Source: Flavobacterium psychroterrae
Lineage (GTDB): Bacteria; Bacteroidota; Bacteroidia; Flavobacteriales; Flavobacteriaceae
Direction of reading: 5' to 3'
DNA length: 64,000 nucleotides
Assembly (NCBI RefSeq): GCF_018380615.1
Contig: NZ_JAGYVZ010000002.1
Coordinates: forward strand, 186,001 to 250,000
Every line of letters begins with the position of its first letter. Within the stretch, counting starts at the first letter, position 1. A model generated the notes under the pieces. The model was not told where the DNA came from. It saw nothing but the letters and a program-made list of their open reading frames with translations, and searched no databases. Positions 41,922-49,562 of this stretch are shown one piece after another. The position numbers were made by a program, and so were the translations under genes.

Positions 41922-42020
41922 GTCATTTCGACGGAGGAGAAATCACATCAGATATTCGACAAAGATTGGCGATTTTTGGCGCGGAGTTTCTAGTGTGATT
42001 TCTCCTTCGTCTAAATGACA
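41921..42020. repeat. Palindromic element with 28-base arms
   Basis: Left arm TGTCATTTCGACGGAGGAGA + AATCACAT (41921-41948); right arm GTGTGATTTCTCCTTCGTCT + AAATGACA (41993-42020). They pair at about 25 of 28 positions around a 44-base centre. A decayed relative lies at 49362-49469. Confidence 0.8.
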
Positions 42021-42042
42021 TACTTTGTGTATAAAAAAATTA

Positions 42043-42119
42043 CCCGCATTGTAGTTGGCGGTATTGGAAACAATCGCAACGCTCTGAAAGGCGTAGGACA
42101 GCTTAGCGATGCGGTTTTT
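42043..42119 (+). ncRNA. Structured small RNA candidate, copy A
   Basis: Closing stem CCGCATTG/CGATGCGG followed by TTTTT. Inside: GGCGGTATTGGAAACAA with hairpin ATTG-GAAA-CAAT (GNRA loop), then ACGC/GCGT hairpin with GGCGTAGGA. Shares these blocks with copy B at 42220. The frame that is open in copy B has stops here, arguing against a peptide. It may belong to a known Flavobacteria RNA family such as Flavo-1, which I cannot confirm. Confidence 0.6.
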
Positions 42120-42219
42120 ATAATTTTATAATTATTGATTGAAAATTCCTACTTATTTAAAAGTTTTAGGTATCTTCGTAATCCTAAATAGTCAATAATT
42201 ATGAGTTCAAAGAAATTTT

Positions 42220-42302
42220 GCCCGTGTGGTATGGTGGCGGTATTGGAAACAACTGTAACGCGCTTTGACGGCGTAGGAACATCTAAGCCATGCGGGTTTT
42301 TT
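42220..42302 (+). ncRNA. Structured small RNA candidate, copy B
   Basis: Closing stem GCCCGTGTGG/CCATGCGGGT held by two G-U pairs where copy A has Watson-Crick pairs, then TTTTTT. Same internal GGCGGTATTGGAAACAA block and ACGC/GCGT hairpin. Ends 20 bases before the ATG of the 42323 gene, so it could be a leader element of that gene or an independent RNA. Confidence 0.6.
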
Positions 42303-42322
42303 ACTCCTTAACCGTCAAAATT

Positions 42323-42556
42323 ATGAGTACAAACACGCTTTCAAAGGAAATGGAATTAAGATTGGCTGATTTTTTCAAAAATTCAATTGATCCTCAACTT
42401 ATGGCAAAAACAATTCGAAAAGTGAATTACATTCTAGCTTTAAGTATTATGCGAGATTGTGAAACTCTGGAAACAGAAAAAACAAGTCTCGAAAATGGTT
42501 TTTATTGGTTAAACGAATTAGCCGAAATTTTAAATCCTTATTTAGATGTTGAGTAA
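42323..42556 (+). CDS. Small hypothetical helical protein
   Basis: 77 residues from the ATG at 42323 (MSTNTLSKEMELRLADFF). An earlier in-frame ATG at 42290 is rejected because it lies inside the closing stem of RNA copy B. The protein is predicted helical, slightly acidic, no signal (LMAKTIRKVNYILALSIMRD, ENGFYWLNELAEILNPYLDV). Family not recognised. It has a strong terminator and the RNA-like element as immediate upstream neighbour. Confidence 0.65.
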   Translation: MSTNTLSKEMELRLADFFKNSIDPQLMAKTIRKVNYILALSIMRDCETLETEKTSLENGFYWLNELAEILNPYLDVE

Positions 42557-42561
42557 TTAAA

Positions 42562-42604
42562 CAAGAAAGGCTGTCGTAATTGACAGCCTTTCTTGCTTTT
42601 TAAA
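42562..42604 (+). terminator. Strong intrinsic terminator
   Basis: CAAGAAAGGCTGTC-GTAATT-GACAGCCTTTCTTG, 14 perfect pairs, then CTTTTT. Five bases after the stop codon of the 42323 gene. Confidence 0.92.
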
Positions 42605-42639
42605 AAATTTAGTTTGTAATTAAAAAAAAATCCTTTTTT

Positions 42640-42725
42640 ATCAGCGTTTTTGCTTTAGCGAATCAGTAAAATCAGCGTCTAATTTTGACGCGGATAAAAC
42701 AGATTTACTTCGTAAAAACACTGAT
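42640..42725. repeat. Inverted-repeat element ATCAGCGTTTTT
   Basis: ATCAGCGTTTTT (42640-42651) pairs with AAAAACACTGAT (42714-42725), 11 of 12; a second inner stem GCGTC/GACGC spans 42674-42691. It resembles the outer-membrane-gap repeat words GATTCGC/GGATAAAAC seen at 30181-30245. Confidence 0.6.
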
Positions 42726-42782
42726 AAAAACGGATTTGATTTGCAATAATTTTATTTTCGTTTTCATTTTTTTCTACCAATA

Positions 42783-43071
42783 TTTTCTACCAACATTAAA
42801 CTCCTAAAGGAGTAAAAATATGGATTTTGCTAAATAATTAATTTATTGTTCTATCTCGGAGAGATTACATATTGGTAGAAAATATAATTAAACCACAAAA
42901 TTTTTATCCCGTAGGGATTATACCTGCGCGATCAAATTGGAAACGGGCTTCGAATCCGCTCAGCATGACAATTATATTTTATTGTAAAATATCGTTTAGT
43001 CCCTACGGGACATTTTCTTATTTCGTTTTAATTTTTTCTACCAATATTAAACTCCTAACGGAGTAGAAAAA
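42783..43071. repeat. Cluster of CTACCAATATT / TCCCTACGGGA palindromic units
   Basis: TTTTCTACCAACATT (42783) pairs with ATATTGGTAGAAAA (ending 42885); inside are ACTCCT-AA-AGGAGT and ATCTCGGAGAGAT. Then ATCCCGTAGGGAT (42906), GTCCCTACGGGAC (43000) and a further TTCTACCAATATTAAACTCC unit with GGAGT to 43071. Non-coding; fills most of 42605-43127. Confidence 0.7.
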
Positions 43072-43127
43072 GGATTTTTTCAATATTTAAACCTTTCTAC
43101 CTTGAACCTCTGCGCCTTTGAACCTTC

Positions 43128-45176
43128 TTAAAGAAAATCTTTCTCAGAAACTCCTTCGTTTATTTTAATATCAGACATTTTAATATCCAATTCAAAACCA
43201 ACATTCTGAACTAAGTTAAAAGGAACTTTAATGCCTTTTACATCTTTATAATCGTTGAAGTTTGTTATTTGTGCCGATGATTTTCCGCCTTGTTCACGAA
43301 CTTTAGATTCTGCCACTTTTAAGCCTGATTTTACATCGTAGAAATACGTTGTTTTGCCATCGATTATCGCATAAGCATCGCTTCCGTTAATAGGTTCGAT
43401 TCTGTCAACTTTTAAGTCTGTTCTTTTTTGTAATTGTAATTCTTCAAAAGGAGCAGCGTTTGCTTTCATGTCTGCAAGATCAGCACCTTCAAGATTTTTG
43501 CGTTGTCCTTGTTGTTCGATATAAGCACCTTTTTCATTTACAACCTGTTTCATTAAATTCATCGTTCCCATTGCCAGGGAAACCATCATTTTACCTTTAG
43601 AATCTAATTTAGAGGTAAAAGTTAAAGGTCCCGGAGCTTGAGGAACCGTTGTAGTTCCTGTCATTGCCAGCGTTTTTACAGCTAAAACTGCTTTTTCTCC
43701 GCCAATTGCCTTAAGGTAATTCTCGAAAACCGTTTTTGCAGTAATTCCAGCCGGAGCTTCTTTATTAGCAACAGGTTTTTCAACAGGATTTCCGTATTTG
43801 TCAAAATAGTAAATCGGAATCTGTAATTTTTCTAAACCTGCGATTACATCAGAACCTTTTCCTGCAATTACAATTCGGATATTATCTAATAAAAAGTATT
43901 TATTGGCAACACGATAAATATCGTCAGCCGTAACATTGTTTATAGTCTGAATATATTTTTCGTAGAAATCTGCCGGAAGTTTTTCTGTTTCAATGTTTAA
44001 GGCATATCGGGCGACAGTTTGCGGTTTTTCAACCTGCATTACAAATCGGCCAATGTATCCTGCTTTTACGTTTCTTAAAACTTCCTGAGGAACTCTTTCT
44101 GTTCTGATTCTTTTCACTTCTTTTATAAATTGAACGACGGCACTATCTGTAACCGTATTTCTAACGGCAGACGATGCTTTGAATTTCGTTACATATTTTC
44201 CGGCTCCAATGCTTGAACTTGCGCCGTATGTCCAGGCGTTTTCCTCGCGTAAATTCATGTTTAGGTAACTATTGAAATCTCCTCCTAAAATTTGATTTGC
44301 AATTACGGCAGGAAAAAAATCAGGATCGCTCATTTTTAAATTCACGGTATTGACCAATGAAATTTCAGATTGAACGGCGTTTGGAACATCTACAAAATCA
44401 ATTTGAAGATTAGCAACATTCTCCGGATTTGGATAGGTATTTTTTGGCGCAGCTTGTTTTTTCCATCCGCTAAAAAGTTTTTCAACAGCGGCTTTGGTTT
44501 CCTTAAATTTAATATCGCCAATGATGACTAAATAAGCATTTTCAGGTACAAAATAAGTGGCGTAATTTGCCTGAACATCGGCAAGAGTTACGTTTTTTAC
44601 TGTTTCTTCTGAGATATATTCTCCTGAAGGATGATTTTTTCCAAAAGCTAAAACATCAACAACACGGCTTGCAATTGCCGGAACGCTTTTTTCATCGGCT
44701 TTAAGCCCTTCAATTAATTTTGCTTTCTCTTTATCAAATTCAGTCTGAGTAAAATTAGGCTGTAAAGCGCCTTCGGCTAAAAGCTCTAAAACACGTCCTG
44801 AATATTTAGAAAGGGCACTTGCATAAGCTCCGGAAGAGGAAAAATTAATATTTGCACCGTAAAAATCAATTTCTTCGTTAAAGGCTTCTTTGGTTGTTTT
44901 TTTAGTTCCGTTACCAATTAAACTGCTTGTTAATTCATCAACGCCTTTTTTGTTTCCTTCGGTAAAAGGAGCATTGTCTAAAGTTAGATTAAAACTTACT
45001 CTTGGTAATTTATGGTTTTCAACTACCAAAACTTTCATGCCGTTTGCCAAAACAAAAGTTTGCGGTTTTTTGATGTTGACTACTGGCGAAGGGCCTGGTT
45101 TTGGTTGTGGACGATCTTGTGCTTGCATAATTCCAGTGAGGAATAAAAGGATTAAAAATGTATGTACTTTTTTCAT
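43128..45176 (-). CDS. M16-family peptidase, non-catalytic subunit with C-terminal extension
   Basis: 682 residues with signal peptide (KKVHTFLILLFLTGIMQA). Residues ~35-470 are two M16 domains (TFVLANGMKVLVVENHKLPR, NYATYFVPENAYLVIIGDIK, EENAWTYGASSSIGAGKYVT). The zinc motif HxxEH is missing: the aligned place reads KGVDELTSSLIGNG. The second-half R/Y substrate-binding segment is kept. Residues ~485-682 form an extra domain (GEKAVLAVKTLAMTGTTTVP) of beta type. It pairs with the catalytic M16 gene 11 bases upstream, as in known heterodimeric M16B enzymes; periplasmic peptide degradation is likely. Confidence 0.88.
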   Translation of the reverse strand: MKKVHTFLILLFLTGIMQAQDRPQPKPGPSPVVNIKKPQTFVLANGMKVLVVENHKLPRVSFNLTLDNAPFTEGNKKGVDELTSSLIGNGTKKTTKEAFNEEIDFYGANINFSSSGAYASALSKYSGRVLELLAEGALQPNFTQTEFDKEKAKLIEGLKADEKSVPAIASRVVDVLAFGKNHPSGEYISEETVKNVTLADVQANYATYFVPENAYLVIIGDIKFKETKAAVEKLFSGWKKQAAPKNTYPNPENVANLQIDFVDVPNAVQSEISLVNTVNLKMSDPDFFPAVIANQILGGDFNSYLNMNLREENAWTYGASSSIGAGKYVTKFKASSAVRNTVTDSAVVQFIKEVKRIRTERVPQEVLRNVKAGYIGRFVMQVEKPQTVARYALNIETEKLPADFYEKYIQTINNVTADDIYRVANKYFLLDNIRIVIAGKGSDVIAGLEKLQIPIYYFDKYGNPVEKPVANKEAPAGITAKTVFENYLKAIGGEKAVLAVKTLAMTGTTTVPQAPGPLTFTSKLDSKGKMMVSLAMGTMNLMKQVVNEKGAYIEQQGQRKNLEGADLADMKANAAPFEELQLQKRTDLKVDRIEPINGSDAYAIIDGKTTYFYDVKSGLKVAESKVREQGGKSSAQITNFNDYKDVKGIKVPFNLVQNVGFELDIKMSDIKINEGVSEKDFL

Positions 45177-45187
45177 GATTCGATAGC

Positions 45188-46510
45188 TTAGTTTTGAACT
45201 TTAGTTGAAGGAATGTAGTCTAAAATTAAACGCTGGTTAGGGTTTAAATACTTTTTAGCTACTTCTCTGATTTCTTCTCTTGTAATAGAATGATAAAGAT
45301 CAATTTCAGTATTAATCAAATTTACATCTCCATAAAGTAAGTAATAAGAAGCCAGATTTTCAGCAATTCCTTCTACGCTTGCATTCGCATTCACAAAATT
45401 ATTATCGAATTTATTTTGTAGTTTTTCATAATCTTTTTCAGAGATTAAGTCTGTTTGGATTTTTACGATTTCTTCATCCATTTCCTTTAAAATGTCGGCT
45501 GTTGTATTTGGCGCCATTGGCAAACCGTATAAAATATACATTCCGTAATCTTCCTGACTAAAACCTACCGCTCCAATTTGAAGCGCCATTTTTTTGTCAT
45601 CAACTATTTTTTTGTACAGTTTTGAACTTTTTCCGTCACTTAAATACGAAGAGATTAAATCTAAAACTCTTGCGTCTCTTGTTTTCATCGAAGGAGTTCT
45701 GTAAGAAGCAACGATCATCGGAATCTGAATATTCGGATCCTCATAAGTTGCTTTTATTGTTTGATTGATTGGTTCTTCGACAAAAGTTTGCTTTTTCACT
45801 TCTTCTCCTCTTGGAATTGGAGCAAAATATTTCTGAATCCATTCTTTGGTTTTAGTTTTATCAAAGTCTCCGGCAACTACCAGAACGGCATTATTTGGCG
45901 TATAGAATTTTTTATTAAAAGCCTGAAATTCCTCAAGAGTTGCAGCATCAAGATCTTTCATAGAACCAATAGTTGTCCAACGATATGGGTGATTTTTGAA
46001 CATGTTCTTTTTAACCTCCGGAAGTATGTTTCCGTAAGGCTGATTGTCGTAACGCATTCTTTTTTCTTCTTTTACAACCTCATTTTGGGTTTCAACACCA
46101 ATTTTATTAATAATAGGATGCATTAATCGTTCAGATTCCATCCATAAACCAAGTTCCAGACTGTTTGATGGGAAAACTTCGTAGTAATAAGTTCTGTCAT
46201 CAGATGTATTAGCGTTGTTTACTCCGCCATTTGCAGTGACGATTTTCATCCATTCGCCACGTTTTATATTTTGAGTTCCTTCAAATAATAAATGTTCAAA
46301 AAAATGTGCAAAACCAGTTCGGTCAGGACGTTCATCTTTTGATCCTACATGATACATTACTGAGGTTATCACAACAGGAGCCGATGGATCATTGTGTAAA
46401 ATAACGTGCATGCCGTTATCTAAATTATATTCTTCAAAAGCTACCTTTTGAGCATGAGCCACTCCGCCGAGCATTAGTGCTGCACTTAACATCATTATTG
46501 AATTTTTCAT
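45188..46510 (-). CDS. M16-family zinc peptidase, catalytic subunit
   Basis: 440 residues with signal peptide (MLSAALMLGGVAHA). The zinc motif H69-FFE-H73 (TGFAHFFEHLLFEGTQN) is intact, and the third ligand is a glutamate in TQNEVVKEEKRMRYDN. Two M16 domains; YGNILPEVKKNMFKNHPYRW follows the active site. It is the first gene of the pair; the non-catalytic partner starts 11 bases after its stop. Confidence 0.93.
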   Translation of the reverse strand: MKNSIMMLSAALMLGGVAHAQKVAFEEYNLDNGMHVILHNDPSAPVVITSVMYHVGSKDERPDRTGFAHFFEHLLFEGTQNIKRGEWMKIVTANGGVNNANTSDDRTYYYEVFPSNSLELGLWMESERLMHPIINKIGVETQNEVVKEEKRMRYDNQPYGNILPEVKKNMFKNHPYRWTTIGSMKDLDAATLEEFQAFNKKFYTPNNAVLVVAGDFDKTKTKEWIQKYFAPIPRGEEVKKQTFVEEPINQTIKATYEDPNIQIPMIVASYRTPSMKTRDARVLDLISSYLSDGKSSKLYKKIVDDKKMALQIGAVGFSQEDYGMYILYGLPMAPNTTADILKEMDEEIVKIQTDLISEKDYEKLQNKFDNNFVNANASVEGIAENLASYYLLYGDVNLINTEIDLYHSITREEIREVAKKYLNPNQRLILDYIPSTKVQN

Positions 46511-46723
46511 AAAGATTAATAAATTTATATTTACCTAATATGTAGGTAGCCAAGAGTTGATTATCGTTACACCAAAAATAACTTTTTTTAATGATGAATT
46601 AATCTTTAAGTGCTATTTTGGTGATACTTTAACAGTGTTTTGTGGGTAAATGTTTCTTTTTGAATGGCGAAAAACCTTGAAAAACAGACTTTAAAATGAA
46701 ATAAATATTTTTAGATCAAGAGA

Positions 46724-46753
46724 TTGCATACTAAATTATTAATTGTATATTTG
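46724..46753 (+). promoter_or_regulatory. rplU-rpmA promoter
   Basis: TTG (46724-46726), 19-base spacer, TATATTTG (46746-46753), 30 bases upstream of the ATG. The best match to the flavobacterial consensus in the window, as expected for ribosomal genes. Confidence 0.8.
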
Positions 46754-46783
46754 CAACCTTAAAAATCAATAAATCAATTTGGT

Positions 46784-47227
46784 ATGTATGCAATCGTAGA
46801 GATAGCAGGGCAACAATTTAAAGTAAGCAAAGACTTAAAGGTTTATGTTAACCGTTTGTCTAACGAAGAAGGTTCAAGTATTTCATTTGACAAAGTTCTT
46901 TTATTAGACGATAACGGTAGCGTAACTTTAGGCGCCCCAGCTATAGAAGGTGCTTCAGTAGAAGCTAAAGTGTTACAACACTTAAAAGGAGATAAAGTTA
47001 TCGTTTTCAAGAAGAAAAGAAGAAAAGGATACAAAAAGAGAAATGGTCACAGACAATATCTTACTCAAATTGTAATTGAAGGTATTACTGCAGCTGGTGG
47101 AACTAAAAAAGCAGCAGCTAAAAAAGCAGTTGTAGCAGAAGATGCTCCGGCAACTGAAGTTGAAGCAGCTCCTAAAGTAAAAAAAGCAGCAGCTCCAAAA
47201 GCAAAAAAAGAAGCTACTAAAGAATAA
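46784..47227 (+). CDS. rplU: 50S ribosomal protein L21
   Basis: 147 residues. Residues 1-~103 are standard L21 (MYAIVEIAGQQFKVSKDLKV, FKKKRRKGYKKRNGHRQYLT). The last ~45 residues are an Ala/Lys-rich extension (KKAAAKKAVVAEDAPATE, PKVKKAAAPKAKKEATKE) absent from the ~103-residue E. coli protein. Followed by rpmA after 24 bases, the universal rplU-rpmA order. Confidence 0.98.
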   Translation: MYAIVEIAGQQFKVSKDLKVYVNRLSNEEGSSISFDKVLLLDDNGSVTLGAPAIEGASVEAKVLQHLKGDKVIVFKKKRRKGYKKRNGHRQYLTQIVIEGITAAGGTKKAAAKKAVVAEDAPATEVEAAPKVKKAAAPKAKKEATKE

Positions 47228-47251
47228 TAACAATATTTAAACTCATACGTC

Positions 47252-47512
47252 ATGGCTCACAAGAAAGGTGTCGGTAGTTCGAAGAATGGTAGAGAATCAG
47301 AATCAAAACGTTTAGGCGTTAAGATTTTTGGAGGTCAAGCTGCTATTGCTGGGAACATCATCGTTAGACAAAGAGGTTCAAAACATAATCCAGGTGAAAA
47401 TGTTTACATTAGTAAAGATCACACACTACACGCAAGAGTAGCTGGAGTTGTTAAGTTCCAAAAGAAAAGAGATAACAAATCTTATGTATCTATCCTTCCA
47501 TTCGAAGCATAA
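47252..47512 (+). CDS. rpmA: 50S ribosomal protein L27
   Basis: 86 residues: [60 protein letters not shown]. It starts directly with MAHKKG, with no N-terminal pre-sequence of the type cleaved in Firmicutes. Closed by a strong terminator. Confidence 0.98.
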   Translation: MAHKKGVGSSKNGRESESKRLGVKIFGGQAAIAGNIIVRQRGSKHNPGENVYISKDHTLHARVAGVVKFQKKRDNKSYVSILPFEA

Positions 47513-47531
47513 TCATTAGATTACTTATTAC

Positions 47532-47567
47532 AAAACCCGTTTGCCTTGGCGAACGGGTTTTTTGTTT
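47532..47567 (+). terminator. rplU-rpmA terminator
   Basis: AAAACCCGTTTGCC and GGCGAACGGGTTTT (one G-U pair) followed by TTTGTTTTT, 20 bases after the rpmA stop. Confidence 0.9.
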
Positions 47568-47698
47568 TTATGACTTAACCTTATAAGTTATATAAGAAAA
47601 TTTAAGTTTGCTGTGTTTTGTTATTTCTTTAAAGTATTAATAATTGCGTTCATTTTCCAGGATCAATTCTAAAACCTGCGGAGAGAGAAAAAAAATTA

Positions 47699-47841
47699 CC
47701 GCAAAGAACGCAAAGTTTTTAAATATGTAAGTTTAGTAGAAACACATCCCGAAGGCTCGGGACACAAAGCTTTGTGTGCTTAAATTGTAAACACAACTTA
47801 ATCTTAGTGAACTCTGCGAAAAAACTTTGCGTTCTCTGTGC
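47699..47841. repeat. Palindromic element with GAACGCAAAGTTTT ends
   Basis: Left end CGCAAAGAACGCAAAGTTTT (47700-47719) mirrors right end AAAACTTTGCGTTCTCTGTG (47821-47840). Inside are CCCGAAGGCTCGGG (47748) and the perfect palindrome CACAAAGCTTTGTG (47763-47776). No coding frame. Main content of the 47513-48039 gap. Confidence 0.75.
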
Positions 47842-47965
47842 TAAAAAATAATTAGTGAGTATATCTTTATATTTTTCACAACATTTAGCGTTGATTGCTT
47901 TTTTATCATTTCAACTGAAAGGAGAATCGATTAATTTTTTTAAATACACAAAAACCTTTATTATT

Positions 47966-47993
47966 CGAATTTGGAATTTTAATTTTAAATTTT
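47966..47993. repeat. TTTGGAATTTTAATTTT words
   Basis: Diverged TTGGAATTT family words upstream of the 48040 gene. Confidence 0.35.
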
Positions 47994-48010
47994 TTCCACT
48001 ATATTATTTG

Positions 48011-48018
48011 TATTTTTG
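48011..48018 (+). promoter_or_regulatory. -7 element for the 48040 gene
   Basis: TATTTTTG, 21 bases upstream of the TTG start codon. Confidence 0.45.
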
Positions 48019-48039
48019 ATTGGATAAATCTACCCAATT

Positions 48040-49326
48040 TTGAAAAAAATAGTTTTCCTTTTATTTCTTTTCTGTACAAGCCTTTTTGCAAAAGAAATCA
48101 ATCCTGCTGAACAAATTGTATCGTTAAACGAGAATCAAAAAAAGATTTTATATGAATTTGCTGTTCTGCAAAAAAGTGGTTCTGATGCTAATGTATATTG
48201 GCAACAGCATAAAAATCAATTTACTGCAATTAATGATACGGTAAGAAATCAACTGGCAAACGAAATCTATAACAATTCACAAGTTGTTTATACTCCGGCA
48301 AAAGATTCTGCGGTTTCTTTATGGATGCAGACACAGTCGCTTACTAATTGGATGTTGTATCTGGCTGCATTTATTGCAATATGTGCAGTAATTGGGCTAT
48401 TACGCAATTATTGGGGTTTGATTATTAATATCCTTATAAGGCAATTCGCACCACTATTCAGGCTTTTGTTCTCGGCAATTTTATTGACTTATGAATTATT
48501 ACTGATAGGTATTGCTTGCGTTTTCTTTGGGTGTTATATCGAAGAAATGACCTTGCGAACTGTGGTAATTCATACCGGCTTATTTTTGTTGTGGAGCCAG
48601 TCAACAGCTATTTTTACCCGCAAATATTTAGTCAAAAGATACATTTTTGAAATAAAGAATAATTTTTGGGGAAGCAATAGTTGGGAAACAGTGAAAACAA
48701 TTTGTCTGCCTGCTATTATTGTCACTGTTGCTCTTTTGTATGTGCTGCATACAATTCCGGAGGATACATTATATAATTATGAAATAGTTGTATTTGTTAT
48801 GGCAATTATTTGTGCCTTGCCTTTCTGGCGTATTTTAGAAAAATATATTTCTCCAATTTTGATTCCTTTTAAAGATGATAATATGGAAAGAAGTATTTAT
48901 TCACTTGCTGCCTGTACTATTATAGCTTTAATAATTGATGGTTTTTTAATAGGGCAGCGCAACCCTGTTTTTTCTTATGTGATAATTGCCTTGAATAGTA
49001 TGCTGATTATTTCGTTTTTGCTTCTATCGCTTAAACATAATTTTAAATACAATTATAAGAATTATTATTATCTACAATTTATTACCATTGCTTTTCTTTC
49101 GTTCAATTTATTTTATAGTTTTTATGTTCATTCCGGCGAACTGCTTTGGGCATCTTTAATAGGGGTGAGTGTTTACATTATAATCAAATATTGGGAGATC
49201 CCAACGTTTTTTATTAGCTGGAAAAGAAACAGATTATCAGCTTGGGGATTTTTAGGAATGGCGGTTTTATTGTGGTTCTTGGCGAAAGGGATTTTGTATG
49301 TTTCGCAAGTGTTGTATCTAGTTTAA
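48040..49326 (+). CDS. Polytopic membrane protein with exported N-terminal domain, unknown function
   Basis: 428 residues, TTG start (reads KKIVFLLFLFCTSLFAKEIN), giving a clean signal peptide. Residues ~20-95 are a soluble, probably periplasmic helical segment (NPAEQIVSLNENQKKILYEF). About nine to ten membrane helices follow (LYLAAFIAICAVIGLL, LFRLLFSAILLTYELLLIGI, SYVIIALNSMLIISFLLLSL, FLGMAVLLWFLAKGIL). The organisation recalls the transmembrane part of large MscS-type proteins, but the MscS pore and beta domain are absent. I do not assign a function. Confidence 0.65.
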   Translation: MKKIVFLLFLFCTSLFAKEINPAEQIVSLNENQKKILYEFAVLQKSGSDANVYWQQHKNQFTAINDTVRNQLANEIYNNSQVVYTPAKDSAVSLWMQTQSLTNWMLYLAAFIAICAVIGLLRNYWGLIINILIRQFAPLFRLLFSAILLTYELLLIGIACVFFGCYIEEMTLRTVVIHTGLFLLWSQSTAIFTRKYLVKRYIFEIKNNFWGSNSWETVKTICLPAIIVTVALLYVLHTIPEDTLYNYEIVVFVMAIICALPFWRILEKYISPILIPFKDDNMERSIYSLAACTIIALIIDGFLIGQRNPVFSYVIIALNSMLIISFLLLSLKHNFKYNYKNYYYLQFITIAFLSFNLFYSFYVHSGELLWASLIGVSVYIIIKYWEIPTFFISWKRNRLSAWGFLGMAVLLWFLAKGILYVSQVLYLV

Positions 49327-49361
49327 AATATTTTCTATTACTTGTATCATTTGCTTATGCT

Positions 49362-49469
49362 ATGTCATTTCGAATGAAGGGAGAAATCATACTTGTAATT
49401 TCTCATTCAAAAAGAGCCAGGCTTTGTAGAGTTGCTGACGGAAATTCCTCGTTTCTTCGGATGAAAAGA
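49362..49469. repeat. Decayed copy of the TGTCATTTCGACG palindromic element
   Basis: TGTCATTTCGAATGAAGG then GAGAAATCATAC at 49363 resembles the left arm at 41921; GAAATTCCTCGTTTCTTCGG then ATGAAA at 49441 resembles the right arm. Insertions and mismatches disrupt the stem. Confidence 0.55.
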
Positions 49470-49480
49470 TTGAAAAAAAA

Positions 49481-49557
49481 CCTTTGTCAAAGTTTTAAGC
49501 TTTGACAAAGGTGGATATCGGTAAATTGAAATTTGGAATTTAAAAATTTGGAATTTA
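49481..49557. repeat. Composite repeat: hairpin + GATATCG + GGAATTT units (copy 2)
   Basis: Perfect stem CCTTTGTCAAAG-TTTTAAG-CTTTGACAAAGG (49481-49511), GATATCG (49514-49520), then AATTTGGAATTT words to 49557. Partner of 5216-5287. It lies between convergent genes and could also act as a terminator. Confidence 0.7.
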
Positions 49558-49562
49558 TTTAT

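Noticed and set aside
41693..41926. Minus-strand open frame with repeated NET/VEMKQ/RRNEKLHV-type residues
   Set aside because: It is the translation of the 25-base tandem repeat and of structured element copy 2; no promoter, and the repeat explains the open frame.
41821..41940. CRISPR array
   Set aside because: Repeats are directly adjacent with no unique spacers of constant length, and no cas genes are near.
42201..42311. 36-codon frame starting MSSKKFCPCGMV
   Set aside because: It overlays RNA copy B; the corresponding frame in copy A has stop codons, so conservation follows RNA structure, not peptide.
42872..43066. Plus-strand open frame of 64 codons
   Set aside because: Lies wholly in the CTACCAATATT/CCCTACGGG repeat cluster.
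46982..47253. Minus-strand open frames rich in Cys/Phe/Ser
   Set aside because: Antisense of the Lys/Ala-rich end of rplU.
49242..49505. Plus-strand open frame overlapping the end of the membrane protein gene
   Set aside because: Composed of the 3' end of another gene in a wrong frame plus a decayed repeat element.
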